Assembly (NCBI RefSeq): GCF_902167145.1
Contig: NC_050096.1
Location: 185,601,825-185,665,824, forward strand
Origin: Zea mays
Lineage: Eukaryota; Streptophyta; Magnoliopsida; Poales; Poaceae
Length of the DNA: 64,000 nucleotides
Direction: 5' to 3'
Every line of letters starts with the position of its first letter. Position 1 is the first letter of the stretch. Positions 56,858 to 64,000 of this stretch are shown piece by piece. Below the pieces are notes generated by a model that saw only the letters and a program-made list of their open reading frames with translations, did no database searches and was not told the origin of the DNA. The position numbers and the translations under genes were made by a program.

Positions 56858-59800
56858 TGTCACACCCGGGTTTTAGGGGTCCAAAGCCCGGGCGCGAACA
56901 TAATCACCAGGTGTGCTGAGACCAAGTCTCACACATATGATGAATCATGGCACAGGATCGAATGTCACATCTTTACTATATAATCGGAGTTCTGTACAAA
57001 ATAAATAAATAAATACATTATATGGAGACAACGGTCCAGCAACCCGAAGTTGACTGGGAGACGACGACCTAGACCTCTCACGAACTCGTCACAGCATCCT
57101 TCATGCGCCTCATCCTGTGGTACCTGTTCTTGACCTATGGGGGGGTGTGAGACAGCAAGAGTGAGCTCACATACGTTCATCGCTCAACAAGTTGTGGGGA
57201 ATAATGTGCATGAACTCGCCAAAGGTGGGAGCTCATGTGAAGTGTAAGGCTTACCAAAGAGGATGGTTGAAGCTGAGCATTGCTTTTAAAGTTGGTCAAA
57301 ATTTTATTAGCAATTACTAAGTATAAGTAAATACCAAACCCAGTTAAGTAGTAGAACAAAAGTAATAACATCACCTGCGATGCAATGCATATGACAAATT
57401 GAGTTTAAGTTCCATAATTTAATCATGTGAGTGTCCGAGCTGCTCATGACCGTGAGCACGGCTAGTATACCAGTTTTACACTCTGCAGAGGTTGCGCATC
57501 TTTACCCACAAGTCATGTTACCCATCTGCCAAGGGATCGCGACTTCCCATACACCTCTACCGAGGAGGCGAGGCAGGGTAACACTACGAGGCCTTTACAA
57601 AGTTCCACTAGCTTCAGAAAACCCGCTACAGTTTATAGGAAGCTCCAATGCAGGAATCTCTTGCAGGACCGCCATCGCAGCAAAATCCTCCCGAGGGCCT
57701 CCCTACACTGACCACTCCCCTACTGCCCTTGCCCCTTTCGGGTAAGGTAGTCTTCCACTAGCTTTCCTAATTAATCGGCCAAGGGCGTCCCATTAAACCC
57801 TTGTGGTAGCACTGTTTTCCCGGGTGGTTCTTCATGTTCCAATTAACATAATGATCTTATCATGAACAGTAAATAGCAACTGATAACAAAAGTATGAATA
57901 ATATGCATCTCAATGCCCAAATCCACATATAGCACTAGCAAGTACTACCCAGAAAGTTTAGTGGTAAACAAGGCATAAAGATAGACAAACTAGGGTAACC
58001 TATTAGGTCCCATCAAATTAACCTAAGCAGATCATTATGATTAATTAGACATGAGTGGGTAAAAGAAGTGATCAAGGGCACAACTTGCCTGGGCCTTGAG
58101 ATTCCAGGTACCAGGATGATCTTCAGATGACTCGTGACCTCACACTAGTCGTAGCAATACAGACAAACATTGTATAGGCAAAATTAACATTACACCAAAC
58201 ATATATGCAAAATACACAGTAATAATCTACACATTAAAATGAAATCATAGGAACTGGAATCATTAAATTTGGAGTTATGGAATTCAAGTTATGGATTTCC
58301 TAAAATTTAATGTGCTTGAAATAGGATTAAATGATAAATTAATTTTCTTACTGTGTTCATGTCAAAACATAGATACTAAATGATAGATAATATTATTACA
58401 AAATTTTAGAAATTGGAATAGTTCAATTTGGAGTAAAAATGAATTTTCTATGCATTTTACAAGTTTCTGGAATTGTTTTTGTATTAAAAATGAATTTCTA
58501 ATATTATTTCTCTGTTTTTAAACGCCTCTGGACTGGGCCTCGATTTCTAGAAAAGTCAGGGGCTACGGGGTAAAACTCCTAAGACTCAGGAAACAGTGGA
58601 GAGGACGGCGTGTTGAATACTTAAAACTATAGGGTCTCTTTAGTAAAGTTGACCCGCGAAGGGGTATCGTTAGATATGGGCCGTTGGATTAGATCCGAAC
58701 GGCACCGATGAACCTATCATCAAACCGAACCTGCCCGCTACGCTAGCCATTGGATCAAGGACCGGTGGTTCGGATTTAAATATCCCGAGATCACGCCCCA
58801 ATCGCACGATGCGAGATCAACGACTCAGATTGACCCGAGGTGAAACGCTAGCGCCGATCTAATCAGAGTCGTTCGCCTTGCATCCAACGGCGCCCGGACA
58901 GCCCCCCCTCTCCTCCTACCCCGAGACGGCGGCGCATACCACCCACTCGGTGGAGCATCGCCGGAGTTTCGAATTCGGCCAACCCGAGCACCATTTGGCC
59001 AATTAACTCGCACCACACACGATTGATGCCTCCCTAAACTTAATCCCCCAACCAATTTTGGTCGACGGCAAGCGCTGGACTCGGTACATGGCGCGCTGCG
59101 GTGGCACCATGGACGGGCAGCGGACCTAGAAGCTTAGCTACACCATTCTGCAATTCGCTAGAGCATAACTCAGAGGAAGGAGGAACGGACACGGTGGAGA
59201 CTCACCAATGGTCGGCCGAGGTAAGGAGACGCTCGCCCACGGGGAGGGGCGGAACTCGCCTGCAGTGGTCACGGCGGCGAGCAATTCGCACACCACAATG
59301 ACGCAAAACTCCAATTGAACGCGCGACTGGCTTCCCTGGACGATTACGATCCTACTCGGCCCCCCGCCGAGGACGGAAACCACACAGTGACGAGAATCAC
59401 CAACGGCGGCTGGTTTACCTCCGCGGCACGGCGGTGGCGGGTATATGGCTGGTGTCGCGAGGAGGGGAAAGACCCGGCTATTAAATGGTGAGCAGGGCGT
59501 AGTACCGGGTCGTACGCCGCGCGGTTCGGAGGGTTTGGCCACCAGCAGCACCGGCGTTCTCGCGGCGGTCGTTGCGCCGAAGACTTCACGCTCAGTTGCG
59601 AGGGAGAGAGATGACAACGTGGCCCCACCTGTCGGCGCACTCACGGATTCGGTGTAGCGGGCTGGCGCGAGGAAATCACTAGGTGGGCCAAAATCCCAGC
59701 AGTGAGCCCAGTTGCCATGTTTTCCCTTTTTCTTTTTTTTGGATTTTATTTTCTGTTTTCTTTTATCCTTAATTCCTTTAAATCCAAATTTGAATTCAAA

Positions 59801-60182
59801 CCTATTTGGGAATTTGAACCCATTTTAATTGTGTAGTTTGGTCAAACCATCATGGCAAGGTTTCATTTATCCCATATTTTGTTTTATTTTGTATAGTAGT
59901 TTTCCTTTACTTCTCCAATTTCTAGAATTGTAAATTAAGTCTCAATTCACAACATTAACATAATTATATTTTATTGATTTTACCTTTTGCATATTTCTTT
60001 TATCATTATCTTTATGAGTGAATGCACAAACAAAGAAATCACAGCATGATGCACAAATTACTTTAAGTGTCACTAATTAATTAATGACTTTTGAGGTGTT
60101 GGTTCACATGTTACAATAAACATAGGCAAAGACCATGTATGTATCTCAACTATGCTTTCATCTTACATTTTTGGGTATTACA
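56858..60182 (-). repeat. 5' LTR of element H
   Basis: 3325 bp, nearly identical to 52305-55626. Its outer end GGTATTACA abuts the ACATC duplication at 60183-60187. Confidence 0.9.
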
Positions 60183-60187
60183 ACATC

Positions 60188-61018
60188 CGGGTAGTCACGG
60201 ACCACTGGGATCTTTTCCACTGGGGACTCTATCATGACGAAGGCACAAGAACGGGTACAACCCTGGTCGGGCAGATATAAGGTAATCTCGCCATCCAAAG
60301 GAGAGTGGATTTCTATGGCTCTAGCTACAACATCAATCACCGCGTGGTGCCATGATAACCAATCAGTCCCTAAGATGATATCCACACTATCCAATCCCAT
60401 TATTAAGAGAGTGGTTTTGAAAATGAAACTACCTAGCTTAATTGGTACGTGTCTATTGATCTGATAGGTGGCAACCCTGCCTCCTGGTGTTGAGATTGTA
60501 ATGCCCCCATTGGTGTGGTGAAAAGGCAATTGACACTTGGCACTAAATTTGGTACTGATAAAACTGTGTGATGCACCAGAATCAAAAAGAACAATAGCAG
60601 GATAATTCAAAACTGTAAAGATACCAGTCAAGACGGGTGCTCCCTCTGGAATATCGGCCATGGTGGTGAAGTTTAGCCTGCCCTGCCTCACTTGCACCTT
60701 CTGCCTCTTGCCTTGGTTCTGATTGACATTCTGCCCCTGCCTCTGCTGGTTCCTGGGGCAATTCTTGGCATAATGCCCGGTGTTGCCACACGTGAAGCAC
60801 CTGTTGTCATTTGCCTGGCGGTACTGCTGCTGCTGGTGGTTGTTCCTCTGAGCTGGAAATGGGGTGCGGTTGGGTGCCTGCTGCTGCTGCTGTGGTCGGA
60901 TCACCCATCTTCCTTGCTGCTGCTGGGGTCCCCTGTTCTGTGTGTCGGACACAATCCTGAAGCGCTGTGGCTGAGCTGAGGGTCCTGCCACAGGGGTCTT
61001 TCTCTTCTTCTCTGCCTG
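60188..61018 (-). pseudogene. Gag zinc knuckle and protease of element G
   Basis: Continues gag after a TGA at 61019-61021. A Gln-rich stretch precedes an intact CCHC zinc knuckle, CFTCGNTGHYAKNC (about 60758-60799), which binds RNA during packaging. The aspartic protease follows with LFDSGASHSFIS (active-site Asp near 60595), PGGRVATYQINRHVPIKL and ILGTDWLSWHHAVID. The frame ends VVRDYPDV at the H insertion site and is continued by FPDELPG at 52304. Apart from the upstream stop and the insertion, the region is undamaged. Confidence 0.88.
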
Positions 61019-61720
61019 TCAAGCTGTAATGCAGTCCTCCTGGGAGATAGCCATGTTGACCAACTCATTGTAGCTGTTGGCCCTGACGGTGTTGAGACAG
61101 TCACGGATCTTAGTGCTGAGCCCCCTCCTGAACCTGTCTCTCTTCTTCTCGTTCGTATCTACATGATACCCAGCATACTGGCACATGTCATTAAAAGCCT
61201 GGGCATACTGCAACACTGTCCTGTTGCCCTGAGTGAGTGCCAGAAACTCGTTGAGCTTTCGGTCCATAATCTCGGCTGGTATGTGGTGTCCCCTGAAAGC
61301 TGCCTTGAACTCCCTCCATTCCACCTCTCGATCCTCTGGCTGCATGGCAAGAAAATGGTCCCACCAAGTCCTTGCGGGTCCGCGAAGCTGCTGGGTGGCG
61401 AACCTGACTTTAGTGACCTCAGAACAAGCTCCATGGAGTAGTGGGAATTTGGATTCCACCACTCGCAACCACACATCTGCATCCAGTGGATCCTCTGCCC
61501 TTGTGAACAATGGTGGCTGGGTGCTGAGGAACTCCTGGTAGGTAGCTGCTGCAGGGTGACGCTGATGGTCTCCACCACCATAATGCTGAGGTGGTGGCTG
61601 ACGCTGAGCTAGCTGCCTCAAGATCTCATTCTGCTGAGCCATAAGCTCCTGCAGAGTGGGAGGTGGTGGCGGCGGTGGAGGAACGCGCTCATTCTGGCCA
61701 CGATGCTGCCTCCCGGCCAT
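61019..61720 (-). pseudogene. Gag N-terminal and core domain of element G
   Basis: Starts at ATG 61720-61718 (MAGRQHRGQNERV) with a proline run and TLQELMAQQNEILRQLAQ. The gag core follows: DPLDADVWLRVVESKFPLL, GPARTWWDHFLAM, EFKAAFRGHHIPAEIMDRKL, GNRTVLQYAQAFNDMCQYA, KRDRFRRGLSTKIRD. It ends at a TGA (61019-61021) in DCITA, with the frame continuing into QAEKKRK, so one nonsense change (probably CGA to TGA) splits gag. This is the typical Tekay/Del gag layout. Confidence 0.88.
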
Positions 61721-62026
61721 CTGAAAAACCACATATATACTTAACACTATAACTCCAAGTTCAAGGTTTAATCGCGGCGAAAAGAGTCAAAAGCAAAATG
61801 ATAGACTCCAACTTCAACAAAAGGATTTAAAAAGGCATAAATTTCTCCTTCCAAATTTAAAACTGATAACAGCATCCATCAAACATGCTTCCAAGAGAGT
61901 TCTCACGGTTACATCAGTTGTCCCAAAAAGACTCAACTCTATCTAGCCTAGTACCCCAAGGGTGCAAAAGCTAAGCTAGCTGCGAGGAGTTCTACCATCA
62001 CCCATATCTAACTCTATCATGGACAT
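61721..62026 (-). other. Spacer between the extra ORF and gag in element G
   Basis: About 300 bp with no frame. It may hold a splice acceptor for gag expression; none is proven. Confidence 0.4.
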
Positions 62027-62896
62027 CTAGTGAGCGAACGAGGCAACACTCGACTCGGGGGAAGGTGGTCTCCCTGAGCCAGCAGTGTCCACACTAGAGG
62101 CAGGCTCCTCTCCTCCCTTGATGTCGACGTCCTCGTTGGCCTCCATGTCTTGGATCTCCTGATGATGCATATCCAGGTGCTCATTAGCTTCGGCAAGCTG
62201 CTGCTGGGTGTTAATGAGCTGGTCCTCGAGAACCTCGATGGTGTTCTCCCGGGTACCCACCAATTCCTCCAACTCTTGGATATCAGTGGATAGCTGTTCC
62301 ACCTGCAAGTCCTTCTCCACCATCTCAGTGGACAAATCAACCACAAGCTCCTCCCTGTTGTCCAAGGTAATCTTTGTTGCCTCCAACAATGCCATCAGAT
62401 GGGACATCGCCTCACCGCGCATCACTTGCAGACGGTACAGGGCATTCATGCACCGTACGGTCAAGTGCGCAGTCTGTCCTGGGTAGATGGCCCAGATATC
62501 CTTGGCATGCTCCACCCGATCCTTCCACATTGGGTCGTCCTCCCTTTCGGCGGGGAACAAGCCAATGGGGTGGGTAGCCAGCTCCAAAGGATGGAATCCG
62601 CAGAAAGTGGTCAATCCATGCAGAGCGATCGCCTCGATCGTGTCCTCAGCTTGGTATCCAAAAGACTCGGAGTCCAAGGAGCGCCAGCCCGGCTGCAGGG
62701 GATGAGGCTCCAAGGTCATCCTCACCCTACAGCGGGGTACTCGGTGCTTCTCGAACTGCTGCACCGCGTACTGAGGGGGTGTTGTGTATCCGGCCCCCTG
62801 AAGTACCTCCCACAAAATGCGAGGAAAACCCTCTCGTGCAAGCCCGTCAGTGTGGGATAGTGCATTTCCGTCCTCTGAGGATCCGTGGGAAGTCAT
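62027..62896 (-). CDS. Extra ORF upstream of gag in element G, unknown function
   Basis: An intact 289-codon frame from ATG 62896 (MTSHGSSEDGNALSHTDG). The first 160 residues look globular (GFPRILWEVLQGAGYTTPP, VPRCRVRMTLEPHPLQPGW, ALHGLTTFCGFHPLEL, VEHAKDIWAIYPGQTAHL). Residues 170-255 are strongly heptad-like and acidic (STEMVEKDLQVEQLSTDIQE, ENTIEVLEDQLINTQQQLAE), predicting a coiled coil. The tail is Ser/Pro/Gly-rich. No known domain is recognised and no membrane segment is seen. I recall similar proteins in grass annotations. It lies between primer site and gag, on the genomic RNA, and is undamaged while gag and pol each carry a stop. A role as an accessory or nucleic-acid-associated factor is speculation. 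Confidence 0.75.
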   Translation of the reverse strand: MTSHGSSEDGNALSHTDGLAREGFPRILWEVLQGAGYTTPPQYAVQQFEKHRVPRCRVRMTLEPHPLQPGWRSLDSESFGYQAEDTIEAIALHGLTTFCGFHPLELATHPIGLFPAEREDDPMWKDRVEHAKDIWAIYPGQTAHLTVRCMNALYRLQVMRGEAMSHLMALLEATKITLDNREELVVDLSTEMVEKDLQVEQLSTDIQELEELVGTRENTIEVLEDQLINTQQQLAEANEHLDMHHQEIQDMEANEDVDIKGGEEPASSVDTAGSGRPPSPESSVASFAH

Positions 62897-63305
62897 CTGT
62901 GTATGGTTAAGCGTAAGTAAAAAGAAAAAGAATTATAAAAAGAACAAGAAAAATAAAACTCAGCCTTTCTCTAGTTAAATAAAAAGGCACTGGGGACCTA
63001 GTTGGTTGTTATTTTGTGTTTAAGTCCTTACTCAGTTATCCATTTGCTTAATCAAGAATGCATGCATGCTCGTCCTGAACGACCTCACAACAAGATAAAA
63101 GGAATAGGGAAGAACTCCCATACTGTAAATGTGGCATGTAGGGCCTAATCACTTAGCCACCTAGCTACCCCTTTTATCATCCTAAGGCTTCACGTCCTAG
63201 GTCTATCCTGCTCGTCCTACTATCTATCCAACACTGTTTCTACCAAGTTTTATTTTGGAAAAATGATGGTATTCACATTTTATTGATTCCTCTGTGGTGG
63301 TACAA
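62897..63305 (-). other. 5' leader of element G
   Basis: About 410 bp between primer site and the extra ORF. No open frame seen. Confidence 0.5.
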
Positions 63306-63317
63306 GCTCCGATACCA
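63306..63317 (-). other. Primer-binding site of element G
   Basis: TGGTATCGGAGC on the minus strand, one base from the initiator tRNA-Met complement, two bases from the 5' LTR start at 63320. Confidence 0.85.
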
Positions 63318-63319
63318 GC

Positions 63320-64000
63320 TGTGGCGGAACTGCCCGAATTATTCCAACTTAAGTGTCTAAGTCCTGCTTTAAAGGCTAGACCACACTTAAATGGGAATAA
63401 CTCGTCAATCCCTCGGATCTAGTCCGACACGGCCACTGACAGGATCAAGTACCACAATCTCACTCGATGGTGAGTCACAGAGCAAATACAATAAAGCATA
63501 AAACCATGCATGAAAGAGTATTAAGTTATTACATCATCATGGGAGTTTTGCAAAAGTAGTCATCATTGTTCGAAGTGCAGTGGAATAAAACTAACGGTAA
63601 ACAAACAGAGAGATGGGGAAGCCTGTCCCATCACTCCTCATGCTCCTCCTCAGCCGAGGCGGGGTCCCACTCGACAGTCCAACCCGGTGGCAAGATGGAC
63701 GGCCAAGTCACTCCAGCAACCATTTCCTCCAGAGAACCTGTAAAATTATGCCACAAGCAAGGCTGAGTATACTAATACTCAGCTAGACTTACCCGGTGTG
63801 AGGAGTCTACTCCTCTACCTCTAGACATGCAGCTGTTTGGCTGTGGGGTTTGGTTGCCAAAAGCACTAGCTGAGTTTCTAAGTCAAGTTTTAACTTTGTC
63901 AATTTAAGTGTGACTCTCTTAAGGCTAAGAGTGTACTATCTACTCATACATAGTAGCAAGCATTATTAGCAATCAACAGTTTATATCAACTCATCATATT
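63320..64000 (-). repeat. 5' LTR of element G (cut by window end)
   Basis: 681 bp that align with 44834 onward, with about ten substitutions by eye. The rest, including the promoter, lies beyond the window. Confidence 0.9.

Larger units (their letters stand above)
52305..60182 (-). mobile_element. Element H: non-autonomous internal-deletion derivative of the A family
   Basis: Two LTRs of 3322 and 3325 bp flank only 1231 bp of internal DNA. A perfect ACATC duplication (52300-52304 and 60183-60187) marks insertion into the pol of G, in the same orientation as G. The LTRs read TGTCACACCC...GGTATTACA on the plus strand and differ at roughly 35-40 positions (about 1%) by eye, so this is a young insertion. 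Primer site and polypurine tract are kept; gag and pol are gone. Its leader and LTR 3' halves are clearly related to element A. Movement must have used proteins supplied in trans. Confidence 0.92.
44834..64000 (-). mobile_element. Element G: Tekay-like chromovirus with an extra 5' ORF
   Basis: Minus orientation. The left (3') LTR is 44834-49167 and the right (5') LTR starts at 63320 and is cut by the window end. Both begin TGTGGCGGAACTGCC as read on the plus strand. From the right: primer site, extra ORF, gag, protease (interrupted by element H), RT, RNase H, integrase, chromodomain, polypurine tract. Without H the internal region is about 6.3 kb. The left 5-mer CATAT (44829-44833) is the candidate target duplication, untestable here. 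LTR differences are about 1.5% over the shared 0.68 kb by eye. Two in-frame TGA codons and the H insertion inactivate it. Confidence 0.88.

Noticed and set aside
1..64000. Host genes, tRNA or rRNA genes
   Set aside because: No intact host coding sequence or RNA gene could be recognised on either strand.

Overview
This window is plant nuclear DNA made almost entirely of nested transposable elements. The long-LTR Ty3/gypsy elements, a CACTA element with subterminal repeats, and GC-rich LTRs with CG/CHG-type decay point to a grass, probably a large-genome panicoid such as a sorghum, sugarcane, Miscanthus or maize relative. That placement is inferred from family resemblance, not from a search. 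I see no intact single-copy host gene, tRNA, rRNA or CRISPR array.

Layout. (1) 1-438 and 10891-12743 are two halves of a decayed CACTA (En/Spm)-type gene with its 3' subterminal repeat region (12455-12737). It is split by element A (439-10890, + strand), a gag-only Tekay/Del-like retrotransposon with about 3.35 kb LTRs and a perfect 5-bp target duplication. The 5' LTR of A carries a solo LTR (1790-2421) and a hAT-type element (4147-5059). (2) 12744-26864 holds element B (+), a Tat-lineage (RIRE2-like) retrotransposon with 1671-bp LTRs, gag, protease, RT, a second RNase H, integrase and a 3.9-kb 3' region. It is preceded by the 3' end of a second copy, so it is a truncated tandem. (3) 26865-27937 is a patchwork: a possible zinc-finger gene fragment, a LINE fragment and unassigned DNA. 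(4) 27938-29231 and 40587-41865 are two parts of a minus-strand chromovirus polyprotein (element C, probably Reina-like). It is split by element D (29232-40581, minus), a Grande-like Tat element with a degenerate antisense gene and a 79-bp tandem repeat in its 3' region. (5) 41964-44489 is a probable solo LTR related to the LTRs of A and H (E). 44490-44833 is the front of another LTR, probably Copia-type (F). (6) 44834-64000 is element G (minus, cut by the window end), a Tekay-like chromovirus with 4.3-kb LTRs and an extra coiled-coil ORF upstream of gag. It is split between protease and RT by element H (52305-60182, minus), an internal-deletion derivative with 3.3-kb LTRs and almost no coding capacity.

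How the parts relate. Nesting and rough by-eye LTR divergence suggest the order C, then D (about 8%), then A (about 3%), then G (about 1.5% over the 0.68 kb compared), with B and H youngest (about 1%). Every polyprotein has nonsense codons, frameshifts, domain loss or an insertion, so none of these copies looks autonomous now. A and H lack pol but keep primer sites, polypurine tracts and LTRs, which fits parasites of Tekay-type helpers such as G.

Most notable are the antisense spliced-looking gene and 79-bp hairpin array in D, the intact 289-residue ORF before gag in G, the non-autonomous A/H family with a shared conserved LTR block, and the exclusively CAG-to-TAG pattern of stops in B.
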